Positions 49,196 through 58,673 of a DNA stretch of 64,000 nucleotides are shown in pieces; the stretch's first letter is position 1; every line of letters begins with the position of its first letter. Under the pieces are notes generated by a model. It saw nothing but the letters and a program-made list of their open reading frames with translations, searched no databases and had not been told where the DNA came from. The position numbers and the translations under genes were made by a program. This DNA is from GCA-003244245 sp052390115 (GTDB lineage Bacteria > Actinomycetota > Actinomycetes > Mycobacteriales > Pseudonocardiaceae): positions 73,840-137,839 of the forward strand of contig JBQTHE010000023.1 of NCBI GenBank assembly GCA_052390115.1, read 5' to 3'.

Positions 49196-49842
49196 CAATG
49201 GGCGGCGGGGGAGGGTTGTAAGGGGAAGCCGGCTAGGCCTTTCCAGGCTAGGGATGCGGTGAGGGCTACGGCTTCTTCTTTGGGCACTTCGTGGCGGCGG
49301 GTGAGCCAGTATCTGGCACTGTGCTCGCTGATCCCGACGACGCCGACCGCAACCAGCCAGGCGTGGTCGGTGTCCAGCCCCGCATCCGCTGCTACGGCCT
49401 GCGCGATGGCCTCCACGCAGACGGTGTTCGCCTGCTCCACAACTGCCTGCACGGCGGGCTGGTTGCGCAGGTCGGACTCGAAGACCAGCCGGAACGCCTC
49501 ACCGTCACCGTCGACGAAATCGAAGTAGGCCCCGACCGCGTTGCGGACCCGCTGCCAGTTGTCGTGGGTCTCCTCGATCGCCCCCAGGACCCGGCGGACC
49601 AGCTCGTCGGTGTGGCGCTCCAGCAACGCCAGATACAGCTCAAGCTTGCCGGGAAAGTGCTGGTAGAGGACCGGCTTGCTGACCCCGGCCCGCTCGGCGA
49701 TGTCGTCCATGACGGTGGCGTGGTACCCATTGTTGACAAAGACGTCGGTCGCCGCGGCGAGTAGTTGAGCGCGCCGCTCGTCCCGGGGCATCCGCACCCC
49801 GCGGGGTGCGGCGTCGGCCCGGGTCGATGCCGTCTCGGTCAT
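49195..49842 (-). CDS. TetR-family regulator (Rv3208 type)
   Basis: The 215-residue protein has the TetR DNA-binding domain at about residues 22-70 (RRAQLLAAATDVFVNNGYHAT; MDDIAERAGVSKPVLYQHFPGK) and a helical ligand domain (VRNAVGAYFDFVDGDGEAFRLVF; VGISEHSARYWLTRRHEV). Position between DUF3107/rhlE genes and the DUF3152 gene matches Rv3208. Ligand and targets are unknown; it is divergent from the DUF3152 gene, which it could control. Confidence 0.92.
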   Translation of the reverse strand: MTETASTRADAAPRGVRMPRDERRAQLLAAATDVFVNNGYHATVMDDIAERAGVSKPVLYQHFPGKLELYLALLERHTDELVRRVLGAIEETHDNWQRVRNAVGAYFDFVDGDGEAFRLVFESDLRNQPAVQAVVEQANTVCVEAIAQAVAADAGLDTDHAWLVAVGVVGISEHSARYWLTRRHEVPKEEAVALTASLAWKGLAGFPLQPSPAAH

Positions 49843-49922
49843 CGGCCTCCTCCACCGTCACCTCGTTGACGGGTTGACCCTACTCGCCGGTATTCCAGTG
49901 ATGCGCGAAGCACGCAATCCGG

Positions 49923-51062
49923 TTGTGCGATCCTTGCGCGGTGATCCGCCCGACGGGAGCCGATCCAGCAGGCCGCGCGCCTGCCGGTGGCCGCCTCCGA
50001 TCGGCGGTCCCGAGCCGACCTGTCAGCCGGCGCCGAGACGACGAGCGGATCCCGGCGCGACGCCTCGAGAGGTATGGCGGCTCGCGCATCGCCGACGATG
50101 AGCCGCTGGCCGCGTCCTGGGACCCGGGGCCAGAGCCGGTATCGCGGCACGGCGGTTCCGGGGACCGTGGTGCCGGACACCGGGGTTTCGGACACCGTAG
50201 TGCCGGACACCGTGGTCCGCCCCGCCGTGGTTCCGGGCGTCTGGCCCGTGCGGTGTCCACCTATGGCTGGCGGGTATATGCGCTGCCCGTCCTTGTGGTG
50301 CTCACCGTGTTGGCGGTGCTTGACGCAGCCCGGTCAGCGACCGTGCAGCCGTCGAACCAGGCCAGCACATCCGGCCCGGCACAGAACCCGCTGATTCCCA
50401 ACCCGTTGGCCGGCCCAGGCTTCGAAGCAGCCAAGGCATCTGCCGAGCTGCCCGGTGGCGGGCCGTTCACCGTTGAGGGCGCGGGGACATGGCGGGTGAT
50501 CCCCGGTGCCGGCGCTCCTTTCGGGACGGGCCAGCTGTTCACCTACACAGTCGAGGTCGAGAATGGGGTCGAGCTCGAAGGTGGTCCGGCAGGTTTCGTC
50601 ACCACAGTGGACAGCACGCTGAACAACCCGAAGAGCTGGATCGGCAGCGGCCGCTACCGCTTCCAGCGGATAGACGACAGCCGGGTGGCGACCCTGCGGA
50701 TCAGCCTCACATCGCAGCTGACCACCCGAAGGCTGTGTGGATTCCGGATCCCCTTCGACGCTTCCTGCTGGAAACCCGAGGACAACCGGGTAGTGATCAA
50801 CACCGCCCGCTGGGCCCGCGGGGCGGTGGCCTTCCAGGGCAATGTGGTCCAGTACCAGCAGTACGTGGTCAACCACGAGGTCGGGCACGGGCTGGGCTTT
50901 CCACACATCGCGTGTGAGGCGAACGGGCGGCTGGCGCCGGTGATGATGCAGCAGACCTGGGGAGTGGCCGACGACTACCTCGCGGTACTGGGCACCGACC
51001 AGGTCACCCCAGACGGCCTAGTCTGCCAACCAAACGCCTGGCCCTTCCCCACGGTCAACTGA
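49923..51062 (+). CDS. DUF3152 metallopeptidase-like membrane protein
   Basis: This 379-residue protein (Rv3207c type) has a disordered, Arg-rich N-terminus with repeated GHRx/GTVVPDT-coded units, one membrane helix (VYALPVLVVLTVLAVLDAA, about 118-136) and an extracytoplasmic domain with the zinc motif NHEVGHGLGFPH (HExxHxxGxxH, about 319-330), so it is probably a metzincin-like peptidase at the envelope. Two Cys pairs (CGFRIPFDASC and CEANG...CQPN) could be disulfides. The start is uncertain within the low-complexity lead; the repeated bases near 50150-50230 may vary in number. Confidence 0.85.
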   Translation: MCDPCAVIRPTGADPAGRAPAGGRLRSAVPSRPVSRRRDDERIPARRLERYGGSRIADDEPLAASWDPGPEPVSRHGGSGDRGAGHRGFGHRSAGHRGPPRRGSGRLARAVSTYGWRVYALPVLVVLTVLAVLDAARSATVQPSNQASTSGPAQNPLIPNPLAGPGFEAAKASAELPGGGPFTVEGAGTWRVIPGAGAPFGTGQLFTYTVEVENGVELEGGPAGFVTTVDSTLNNPKSWIGSGRYRFQRIDDSRVATLRISLTSQLTTRRLCGFRIPFDASCWKPEDNRVVINTARWARGAVAFQGNVVQYQQYVVNHEVGHGLGFPHIACEANGRLAPVMMQQTWGVADDYLAVLGTDQVTPDGLVCQPNAWPFPTVN

Positions 51063-51068
51063 CCCAAA

Positions 51069-51136
51069 CTCGCGTTCTGGATGCAGACTGCGGTAATTCG
51101 AGGGCCGGTTTGCGCAGTCTGCATCCAGAACGCGAG
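51069..51136. repeat. Perfect 24-bp-arm hairpin
   Basis: Arms 51069-51092 and 51113-51136 are exact reverse complements around a 20-nt loop, 7 bp past the DUF3152 stop. It can serve as a terminator. It belongs by form to the set of long hairpins found in this window, though its sequence is its own. Confidence 0.92.
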
Positions 51137-51213
51137 ACCGAGTCGGGAAGAGTAACGAGATCGGCGACGTTAAGGGGATCGAGAGGCACTGACACCGTGA
51201 GGAGTGTGCGCCG

Positions 51214-52386
51214 ATGAGTCTGCCGCCGCTGGTGGAGCCCGCCGCGGAGCTGACCAAGGAGGAGGTGGCTCGCTACAGCCGCCACCTGATTATCCCGGAT
51301 GTCGGGATGGACGGTCAGAAGCGGATGAAGAACGCGAAGGTGCTGGTGATCGGTGCTGGCGGGCTGGGCAGCCCGGCCCTGCTGTACCTGGCCGCCGCCG
51401 GCGTTGGCACGCTGGGCATCGTCGAGTTCGACGAGGTCGATGAGTCCAACCTGCAACGCCAGGTGATCCACGGCCAGTCCGACATCGGGCGCCCCAAGGG
51501 GGAGTCCGCCCGGGACTCGATCCAGGAGATCAACCCGTTCGTCCAGGTGAACGTGCACCAGCTGCGGCTGGATTCGTCCAACGCGCTGGACGTCTTCCGC
51601 GACTACGACCTCATCCTGGACGGCACCGACAACTTCGCCACCCGCTACCTGGTCAATGACGCTGCCGTGCTGCTCGGCAAGCCCTACGTCTGGGGCTCGA
51701 TCTTCCGGTTCGAGGGCCAGGCGTCGGTGTTCTGGGCGGATGCCCCCGGAGGGCAGGGACTGCAGTACCGCGACCTGTACCCAGAGCCCCCACCTCCTGG
51801 GATGGTGCCTTCCTGTGCTGAGGGCGGCGTGCTGGGTGTGCTCTGCGCGTCGATCGGCTCGATCATGGTCACCGAGGCGATCAAGCTGATCACCGGAATC
51901 GGTGAGCCACTGCTGGGCCGGCTGATGGTGTACGACGCGCTGGAGATGAGCTACCGCACCATCAAGATCCGCAAGGATCCGGCAGCGGAGCCGATCACTG
52001 GGCTGATCGACTACGAGGAGTTCTGCGGCACGGTCAGCGACGCCGCCGCCGGCGCTGCGGCGGGCGCGACGATCACTGCCGTGGAGCTCAAGGAGATGAT
52101 CGACTCCGGTAAGGACTTCGCCCTGATCGACGTCCGGGAGCCGCACGAGTACGAGATCGTCAAGATCCCCGGTTCCACGCTGATCCCCAAGGACCGGATC
52201 CTGTCCGGCGAGGCGTTGGCTGAGCTGCCTCAAAACAAGCCGCTGGTGCTGCATTGCAAGTCCGGCCAGCGCTCCGCCGAAGCGCTGGCCGCGCTGCACA
52301 AGGCGGGCTTCCGGGACGCCGTGCACGTCGGCGGTGGGGTGCTGGCCTGGGCCAAGCAGGTCGACCCCACGCTGCCCACGTACTAA
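51214..52386 (+). CDS. moeZ: Adenylyltransferase/sulfurtransferase MoeZ
   Basis: The 390-residue protein combines an E1-like adenylation domain (VLVIGAGGLGSPALLYLAAAG; ATP loop region with LDGTDNFATRYLVNDA; the CAEGGVLGVL segment) with a C-terminal rhodanese domain (FALIDVREPHEYEIVKIPGS; active-site Cys in LHCKSGQRS). It activates the C-terminus of small sulfur carriers (MoaD/CysO/ThiS-like) and loads sulfur for molybdopterin, cysteine and thio-modification. It corresponds to Rv3206c (MoeB1/MoeZ). The ATG at 51214 lies after GAGGAGTG. Confidence 0.94.
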   Translation: MSLPPLVEPAAELTKEEVARYSRHLIIPDVGMDGQKRMKNAKVLVIGAGGLGSPALLYLAAAGVGTLGIVEFDEVDESNLQRQVIHGQSDIGRPKGESARDSIQEINPFVQVNVHQLRLDSSNALDVFRDYDLILDGTDNFATRYLVNDAAVLLGKPYVWGSIFRFEGQASVFWADAPGGQGLQYRDLYPEPPPPGMVPSCAEGGVLGVLCASIGSIMVTEAIKLITGIGEPLLGRLMVYDALEMSYRTIKIRKDPAAEPITGLIDYEEFCGTVSDAAAGAAAGATITAVELKEMIDSGKDFALIDVREPHEYEIVKIPGSTLIPKDRILSGEALAELPQNKPLVLHCKSGQRSAEALAALHKAGFRDAVHVGGGVLAWAKQVDPTLPTY

Positions 52387-52398
52387 GGGTCTGCACTC

Positions 52399-52890
52399 TC
52401 ATGCGCGGCGGGGACTGACGGGGACTCCGCCGTCGGCCAGGGCCTCACGGCCCGATGTGGACGTATGGTGCCCAGTAGGGTCGGCTGGCGCGGGACGGCC
52501 AGACCATTGGCCTTTACGATGTGCCCGGTGATCGTTTGTGGCTGGTGGCCCTGTGCCCCGTAAACGGCGCACAGCCGCTCCGGCACGTGCTGCGGGGCAA
52601 GCGGGTAGATCATCTGGCACAGCATCGCGTGCGATAGGTTCGGGCAGGTCTTGCTCGCCGAGGAGCTGCCAGCGTTCCCAGTGCAGTCTCGCGACCATGA
52701 GGGCGATGGTGAAGGCGCGGGCGGCGTCCACCCAGTCTTCGCGAGGGGCGTACCAGTCGACCGTGTAGTAGAGCCGGTCGGCCTCGGCGAGCGCCTCTGG
52801 AAGCAGGAGAAGCTGCGGATCTCTGGTGGAATGGTAAGCGCCTAACCGGTCCTGTAGCGCGAATACGACGTCCTCGGTGTGCGTTCCCAT
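52399..52890 (-). pseudogene. N-terminal fragment of an unidentified helical protein, frameshifted
   Basis: The first 95 residues (VVFALQDRLGAYHSTRDPQL; DAARAFTIALMVARLHWERW) look like one folded helical segment. Near 52620 the sequence continues better in another frame (AMLCQMIYPLAPQHVPERLC), while the original frame runs into Arg/Pro-rich shadow sequence. Resemblance to N-terminal parts of TPR/CHAT-type proteins is weak. I call it a decayed gene fragment. Confidence 0.5.
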
Positions 52891-52923
52891 TCCCTAGCAC
52901 CGCATCTTCACAGGCTCGACTCG

Positions 52924-53313
52924 CTAGAGCGCGATGAGGGCTAGGCGTGGATCCACCTTGGCGACATCGTCGGGGTCGCTCGTGAGCACCACGTGGCCCC
53001 GCTCGGCTGCGCACAGGGCCACGGAGACGTCTACGACATCGTGGTGACCGCTGCGCGCGATGAGGGATCCCACCGCCCGCGCCGTGGGATCGTCGAGTAC
53101 CACCACGTGGACGTCCGGATCAGCCAGCAGCCGTGCGATCCGGGCCTGTCGGGGCCCACCGCGCCATGCCTGCGCGATGACCCCGGCGGGCACTGCGAGG
53201 GGGATCTCGTCCGCTACGGCGCGTTGGAGCAGGCTGCGGACTTGCTCGTCACCTCTCTCGAGTCCGATTAACGCGCCGGTGTCCAGCGTCAAGCCACCGC
53301 GTGCTGGGGTCAC
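52924..53313 (-). CDS. vapC: PIN-domain toxin (VapC), second pair
   Basis: The 129-residue PIN protein has the three acidic positions expected: GLTLDTGALIGLERGD (first Asp), an Asp/Glu in the middle, and SGHHDVVDVSVALCAAERG plus LTSDPDDVAKVD. It should be an RNase toxin. The start (ATG or GTG at 53313) overlaps the antitoxin stop by 4 bp, the arrangement of a coupled module. The pair is not similar in sequence to the one at 32.7 kb. Confidence 0.88.
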   Translation of the reverse strand: MTPARGGLTLDTGALIGLERGDEQVRSLLQRAVADEIPLAVPAGVIAQAWRGGPRQARIARLLADPDVHVVVLDDPTARAVGSLIARSGHHDVVDVSVALCAAERGHVVLTSDPDDVAKVDPRLALIAL

Positions 53314-53543
53314 GTGATGAGGCCGGTGCGACGGAGCTCACGGTCTGCCCAAGTGCGGGCCTCAGCACTGGGCTCACCGAGTTCGCGGTCCAGCTCTGCC
53401 AGCAACTCGGCCAGCGAGTTCTCCCGCTCGGCACGGGCGAGGGCGTCCGCCACGTAGGCGGACACGCTGGGCGCGCGACCGGCGGCCACGGCGCGACGAG
53501 CAGCGGCCACCTGCTCGTCTGGAAGCGACACTGCGATTTTCAT
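53310..53543 (-). CDS. Antitoxin of the second PIN module
   Basis: From ATG 53543 the protein (77 residues) begins MKIAVSLPDEQVAAARRAVA and contains SVSAYVADALARAERENSL, the pattern of a ribbon-helix-helix antitoxin; the acidic tail (LAELLAELDRELGE) would cover the toxin. An upstream in-frame ATG at 53585 is less likely because conservation begins at MKIAVSL. The promoter should lie in the AT-rich stretch 53544-53580 (cataccaccaacataccaaa), where repeated CATAC words suggest an operator. Confidence 0.85.
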   Translation of the reverse strand: MKIAVSLPDEQVAAARRAVAAGRAPSVSAYVADALARAERENSLAELLAELDRELGEPSAEARTWADRELRRTGLIT

Positions 53544-54188
53544 ACCACCAACATACCAAACGACATACTCTCGGCATACTCGCAACAGGACGGTGCGGAA
53601 GGTGTTGTCGAGGTACTGGCCTGCCAGCCCGCGTCAGCCGCTGCGGCGGCGCGTGGAGTATTGCCGGGCATGCACTATCGGGGCAGTTCTACGCCCCACT
53701 GCGGACTTGCCGCCGTGCTGCGCGGATACGCCGGACTTCCCACCGCGACGCTCCCGGCGGTTGGGTGCTGGCGAGGCCGCATCGTCCGGTTGGTGTTGGT
53801 CCCGGGATTCGGATTGTTGTGTCATGAGGTCCCCTCAAGTCGACGTGGTCAGCGAGAGCGCCCGGCGTACGGGCTCAGTGGCCCCCTGGACTGACGAGTC
53901 CGAAGGCCTAACCAGCAGGAGTTCGGCGCCGCCGCTCGAGCAGCGTTCGGCGCACCCCGCGCTCGACGGTGTCCTGGGACGACGGCGCGGCAGGGAATCT
54001 CAGCAGATCATGGGAACGACGCTACCGCGAATCATCCTTGCGGCGCATCCTCGTTTCGCTGCCAGAGCCTCACGCCGGGACCGCACCATCATGTGAACGG
54101 GAGTTCTCGGCGCTGCAACAAGCAGCAACACTCCGAACATATCCGGCACTTAGCGTCGCTCGTCGTACCCACCAGCTCAGGAGGCGCG
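53544..54188. other. Intergenic region upstream of narK
   Basis: This 645-bp stretch has no convincing gene. It holds the probable promoter and operator of the toxin-antitoxin pair at its left end and the control region of narK at its right. A minus-strand frame 53634-53825 (MTQQSESRDQ...) with a weak ribosome site might encode a 63-residue disordered protein, but nothing supports it. Confidence 0.5.
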
Positions 54189-55571
54189 ATGAGCACGACC
54201 GAGATGACGGCGCCGGCCAAGCCGGCTCGCGGGGGGCGATGGATCGACCACTGGGAGCCGGAAGACCGCGACTTCTGGGAGCAGACCGGTAAGAAGGTGG
54301 CGAATCGGAACCTGTGGTTCTCGATCCTCGCCGAACACATCGGGTTCTCGATGTGGACCGTCTGGTCGGTCCTCGTGCTGTTCATGGGCCCGGCGTACGG
54401 CGTTGATCCGGCCGGCAAGTTCTTCCTGGTCGCCATGCCAGCGTTGATCGGCGCGCTGATCCGGATTCCGTACACCATGGCGCCGGCCCGGTTCGGCGGG
54501 CGAAACTGGACCATCGTCAGCGCGTTGCTGCTGCTCGTCCCGACAGTGCTGGCGATCATCGTCATGCAACCGGGCACGTCCTACACCACGTTCATGGTGG
54601 TCGCAGCGCTCGGCGGCTTGGGCGGTGGCAACTTCGCCTCGTCCATGGTCAACATCAACACCTTCTACCCGGAGGGTCGCAAGGGCTGGGCGCTGGGGCT
54701 CAACGCCGGCGGCGGGAACATCGGTGTACCCGCGGTGCAGCTGGTGGGCCTGCTGGTGATCGCCACGGCAGGCGCCATCTACCCCCGGCTGGTGCTGGTT
54801 CTCTACGTCCCGTTGATCGTGATCGCCGCCGTCTGTGCCGCGCGGTATATGAACAACATCTCCTCGGTGCGCAACGACAAGGGTGCGATACGGGAAGCGG
54901 TTCGGGACTCGCAGACCTGGGTGATGTCGTTCCTCTACATCGGCACGTTCGGCTCGTTCATCGGCTACAGCTTCGCCTTCGGCCTGGTGCTGCAGACCCA
55001 GTTCGGCCGCACCCCGCTGCAGGCCGCCTCGGTGGCGTTCATCGGCCCGCTGATCGGCTCGCTGATCCGCCCGGTCGGTGGTTGGATGGCGGACCGGTTC
55101 GGCGGTGCGAAAGTCACTCTCTCCACCTTCGTCGGGATGGCAATCTCAACCGGTGTGGTGATCATCGCTTCCGAGCAGAAATCCCTGCCATTGTTCACGG
55201 CTGGCTTCATCGCGCTGTTCGTGCTCTCCGGAATCGGCAACGGGTCGACCTACAAGATGATCCCATCGATCTTCGCCGGCAAGGCACGGGTGGCGATCGG
55301 CGCTGGTGAGCCCAGCCGGCCCGCGCTGATGAGGGCTCGCCGGCTGTCCGGCGCGGTGATCGGGATCGCCGGCTCGATCGGTGCGCTGGGTGGGTTACTG
55401 ATCAACCTTGCCTTCCGGCAGTCCTTCCTCACCGCGCAGTCCGGGATACCGGCGTTCTGGTCCTTCCTGGTTTTCTACGGGGCATGTGTCCTCGTCACCT
55501 ACGCGGTATATCTGCGCCGGGCACCCGTTGCAGTAACCGAGCATCCGCGACTGGCGTATGCCGGGGTGTGA
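54189..55571 (+). CDS. narK: Nitrate/nitrite transporter NarK (MFS)
   Basis: The 460-residue protein has twelve membrane helices and the nitrate/nitrite porter signatures: GGLGGGNFASSMVNINTFYP (first NS motif) and SGIGNGSTYKMIPSIF (second), each lined by substrate-binding Arg residues nearby. The N-terminal WIDHWEPEDRDFWEQTGKK lead is typical of actinobacterial NarK. It imports nitrate and/or exchanges nitrite for the assimilatory reductase encoded next. ATG 54189 follows AGGAGGCG. A 12-bp hairpin lies between it and nirB. Confidence 0.95.
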   Translation: MSTTEMTAPAKPARGGRWIDHWEPEDRDFWEQTGKKVANRNLWFSILAEHIGFSMWTVWSVLVLFMGPAYGVDPAGKFFLVAMPALIGALIRIPYTMAPARFGGRNWTIVSALLLLVPTVLAIIVMQPGTSYTTFMVVAALGGLGGGNFASSMVNINTFYPEGRKGWALGLNAGGGNIGVPAVQLVGLLVIATAGAIYPRLVLVLYVPLIVIAAVCAARYMNNISSVRNDKGAIREAVRDSQTWVMSFLYIGTFGSFIGYSFAFGLVLQTQFGRTPLQAASVAFIGPLIGSLIRPVGGWMADRFGGAKVTLSTFVGMAISTGVVIIASEQKSLPLFTAGFIALFVLSGIGNGSTYKMIPSIFAGKARVAIGAGEPSRPALMRARRLSGAVIGIAGSIGALGGLLINLAFRQSFLTAQSGIPAFWSFLVFYGACVLVTYAVYLRRAPVAVTEHPRLAYAGV

Positions 55572-55645
55572 CGAAACAGTGCGGAAACACTGCGTTCACG
55601 TAGCGCGCTCAAAATGTCAAGTATGACCAGAAAGTATTTGGACGG

Positions 55646-55682
55646 CTGGTGAGCCGCGCTGTCATCCCGGGCGGCTCACCAG
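55646..55682. promoter_or_regulatory. Hairpin between narK and nirB
   Basis: Perfect 12-bp arms (55646-55657 and 55671-55682, CTGGTGAGCCGC and its complement) flank a 13-nt loop, in the 205 bp between narK and nirB. It could be a terminator for narK or an attenuator before nirB. Confidence 0.75.
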
Positions 55683-55776
55683 CCCGCTGCTGCATGGCAG
55701 ACCTTGACCAGCGACGAGCCACTCGGCGCGGGATCGGGGGATGGGTCATCCCCGCTGGGCAGGAAGGAGCAGCGTG

Positions 55777-58323
55777 ATGCGCACTCTCGTCGTCGCAGGC
55801 CATGGCATGGTCGGGCACCGCATGGTGGAGGCATTGATCGGCCGCGACGTCGCGCGGCAGTGGCGGATCATCGTACTCGCCGAGGAGGGCAGGCCCGCCT
55901 ACGATCGGGTCGCGCTGTCGTCTTATGTGGACACCTGGGACGCTCAGTTGTTGGCCTTGCCCGCCGTCGAGGACGAGCGGGTGGAGCTGCGACTGGGTGA
56001 TCCGTGCGTGGCGATCGACCGGCACAAGCGCACCGCGCGCACCGCGTCGGGGCACCGGGTGGCTTACGACGCGCTGGTGCTGGCCACCGGGTCGGCGCCG
56101 TTCGTGCCCCCAGTGCCCGGTCACGACCTGCCCGGTTGCTACGTCTACCGCACCCCGGAGGACCTCGACGCCATCCGCGCTGCGGCGCAGCGCGCGATGC
56201 ACACCACCGCGGCCGGCCGGCGCTCTGGGGTGGTGGTTGGCGGCGGGCTGCTCGGCCTGGAGGCCGCCCATGCGCTGCGCCAGCTCGGGCTGTCGCCGCA
56301 TGTGGTGGAACTCGCCCCCCGGCTGATGCCGATGCAGGTGGACGAGGGCGGCGGGGCGCTGCTGCGGCGGTTCATCGAGGGTCTCGGGGTGCACGTGTAC
56401 TGCGGTCACGCCACCCAGGCCATCGAGCCCGACCGGGGGCGGCTGCTGGTCCGCCTCGCCGATGGTACCGAGCTCGACACCGATGTTGTGGTGTTCTCCG
56501 CCGGGGTGCGACCGCGCGACGCGCTGGCCCGCGACGCCGGGCTGAGGGTGGGTGAGCGCGGTGGCGTGCTGGTCGACGCCCGCTGCCGCACCTCCGACGA
56601 GGACATCTGGGCGATCGGGGAGTGCGCGGCGGTCGAGGGCCGCTGCTACGGGCTGGTCGCACCCGGCTACGCGATGGCCGAGGTGGTGGCCGACCGGCTG
56701 CTCGGCGGCAACGCCACCTTCCCCGGCGCCGACATGTCCACCAAGCTCAAACTGCTCGGGGTCGACGTGGCCAGCTTCGGCGATGCCCACGGCCAGACCA
56801 AGGGCGCGCTGCAGATCGTGCACAACGATCCCGTTGCCGGCCGCTACGCCAAACTCGTCGTCTCAGACGATGCTCGCACCCTGCTCGGCGGGATCCTGGT
56901 GGGCGACGCCGCGGCCTATGGCACGTTGCGCGCGCTGGTCGGCGCCGAGCTGCCGGCCGATCCCGGGGCACTGATCTCCCCCTCGGGCGCTGAGTTGGAC
57001 GCCGGTGCCCTCCCGGCGAGCGCTCAGGTGTGCTCCTGCCACGCGGTCACCGTCGCGGCCATCGGCGCGGCCGTGACCGAGCAGGGCTGCACCACCGTGG
57101 CGGCGCTGAAGGAGTGCACGAAGGCTGGCACCGGCTGTGGGTCCTGCGTGCCGACGTTGAAGAAGCTGCTCGCCGCCAACGGTGTCGAGCAGTCCAAGGC
57201 ATTGTGCGAGCACTTCGAGCACAGCCGAGCGGAGCTGTTCGAGATCGTCGCCGCCACCCGGATCAGGACCTTCTCCGCGCTGGTCGGCAAGCACGGCAGG
57301 GGCCGGGGATGCGACCTGTGCAAGCCCGCGGTCGCCTCGATCCTCGCCTCGCTGAGCGGAGTGCTGTCGCCCGGGAGTCATATCCTGGACGGCGAGCAGG
57401 CCACCCTGCAGGACACCAACGACCACTTCCTGGCCAACCTGCAGCGAAACGGCACCTACTCGGTGATCCCCCGGATCCCCGGCGGCGAGATCACCCCGGA
57501 GAAGCTGATCGTCATCGGCGAGGTGGCCCGCGACTTCGGGCTCTACACCAAGATCACCGGCGGGCAACGGATCGACATGTTCGGCGCCCGGGTGGAGCAG
57601 CTGCCGGCGATCTGGCGCCGGCTGGTTGACGCCGGTTTTGAATCTGGGCACGCCTACGGCAAGGCGCTGCGCACCGTGAAGTCCTGCGTGGGCACCGACT
57701 GGTGCCGTTACGGGGTGCAGGATTCGGTGGGCATGGCCATCTCGCTGGAGCTGCGATACCGCGGATTACGCGCGCCGCACAAGCTCAAGTCCGCGGTTTC
57801 GGGTTGCGCCCGGGAATGCGCCGAGGCCCGCAGCAAGGACTTCGGGGTGATCGCCACCGAGACGGGCTGGAACCTCTACGTCTGCGGCAACGGCGGCTTC
57901 CGGCCACGGCATGCCGACCTGCTGGTATCCGACGTCGATACCGAGACGCTGGTGCGCACCATCGACCGGTTCCTGATGTTTTACGTGCGCACCGCCGATC
58001 GGCTGCAGCGCACCGCGCCGTGGCTGGAGGAGATGGAAGGCGGCCTGGACCACTTGCGCGACGTGATCGTGCACGACTCGCTCGGGATCTGCGCCGACCT
58101 CGACGCGGCAATGGAAGCTCACGTGGCGGGCTACTCCGACGAGTGGCGCGGCGTGCTGGAGGATCCCGACAAGCTGGCCCGCTTCACCTCGTTCGTCAAC
58201 GCGCCGGGGGTACCCGATCCGACCGTCGAGTTCGTCCAAGAGCGCGGCCAGCCCACGCCTGCCCATCGCCGGCCCGGCCAGCCGGTGCTGATCGCCGGCC
58301 CGAAGCTGGCGGTGGTCCGATGA
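55777..58323 (+). CDS. nirB: Assimilatory nitrite reductase, large subunit
   Basis: NirB reduces nitrite to ammonium with NAD(P)H. The 848 residues contain an N-terminal FAD/NAD oxidoreductase half (VVAGHGMVGHRMVEAL; VVVGGGLLGLEAAHAL; IWAIGECA), a BFD-like [2Fe-2S] domain (VCSCHAVTV and GTGCGSCVP, about 418-455), then nitrite/sulfite reductase ferredoxin-like and catalytic domains with the sirohaem/[4Fe-4S] Cys set CVGTDWC (about 636-642) and GCARECAEA (about 676-681). ATG 55777 follows AAGGAGCAGC. It overlaps nirD (ATGA). Confidence 0.96.
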   Translation: MRTLVVAGHGMVGHRMVEALIGRDVARQWRIIVLAEEGRPAYDRVALSSYVDTWDAQLLALPAVEDERVELRLGDPCVAIDRHKRTARTASGHRVAYDALVLATGSAPFVPPVPGHDLPGCYVYRTPEDLDAIRAAAQRAMHTTAAGRRSGVVVGGGLLGLEAAHALRQLGLSPHVVELAPRLMPMQVDEGGGALLRRFIEGLGVHVYCGHATQAIEPDRGRLLVRLADGTELDTDVVVFSAGVRPRDALARDAGLRVGERGGVLVDARCRTSDEDIWAIGECAAVEGRCYGLVAPGYAMAEVVADRLLGGNATFPGADMSTKLKLLGVDVASFGDAHGQTKGALQIVHNDPVAGRYAKLVVSDDARTLLGGILVGDAAAYGTLRALVGAELPADPGALISPSGAELDAGALPASAQVCSCHAVTVAAIGAAVTEQGCTTVAALKECTKAGTGCGSCVPTLKKLLAANGVEQSKALCEHFEHSRAELFEIVAATRIRTFSALVGKHGRGRGCDLCKPAVASILASLSGVLSPGSHILDGEQATLQDTNDHFLANLQRNGTYSVIPRIPGGEITPEKLIVIGEVARDFGLYTKITGGQRIDMFGARVEQLPAIWRRLVDAGFESGHAYGKALRTVKSCVGTDWCRYGVQDSVGMAISLELRYRGLRAPHKLKSAVSGCARECAEARSKDFGVIATETGWNLYVCGNGGFRPRHADLLVSDVDTETLVRTIDRFLMFYVRTADRLQRTAPWLEEMEGGLDHLRDVIVHDSLGICADLDAAMEAHVAGYSDEWRGVLEDPDKLARFTSFVNAPGVPDPTVEFVQERGQPTPAHRRPGQPVLIAGPKLAVVR

Positions 58324-58673
58324 CCGCGGAAGCGGCCGCGCAGGTTCGGACGCACTGGACCACGGTGTGCCGATACGACGACATCATCCCGGAACGGGGG
58401 GTGGCGGCGCTGGTTGGCGGCGTTGCGGTGGCGGTGTTCCGCACCCACGACGGCACGGTGTTCGCACTATCCAACGTGGACCCGTTCAGCGGCGCCTCGG
58501 TGCTCTCCCGGGGGATCGTCGGGGACCGCGGCGGGCGGGCCACGGTGGCCTCGCCGATCTACAAGCAGGTGTTCGAGCTGGCCACCGGGGTCTGTCTGGA
58601 CGCCCCGGACGTCTCGGTGCCGACGTATCCGGTCCGGGTGGTCGACGGGACCGTCGAGGTCGGCCCACCATGA
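58320..58673 (+). CDS. nirD: Nitrite reductase small subunit
   Basis: NirD is a Rieske-fold accessory subunit of assimilatory nitrite reductase. In the 117 residues the fold is recognisable (WTTVCRYDDIIPERGVAALV; VAVFRTHDGTVFALSNVDPF; VASPIYKQVFELATGVCLD), and the Rieske Cys/His ligands are replaced (NVDPF), as is normal for NirD. It overlaps nirB and the next small frame by 4 bp each. Confidence 0.95.
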   Translation: MTAEAAAQVRTHWTTVCRYDDIIPERGVAALVGGVAVAVFRTHDGTVFALSNVDPFSGASVLSRGIVGDRGGRATVASPIYKQVFELATGVCLDAPDVSVPTYPVRVVDGTVEVGPP

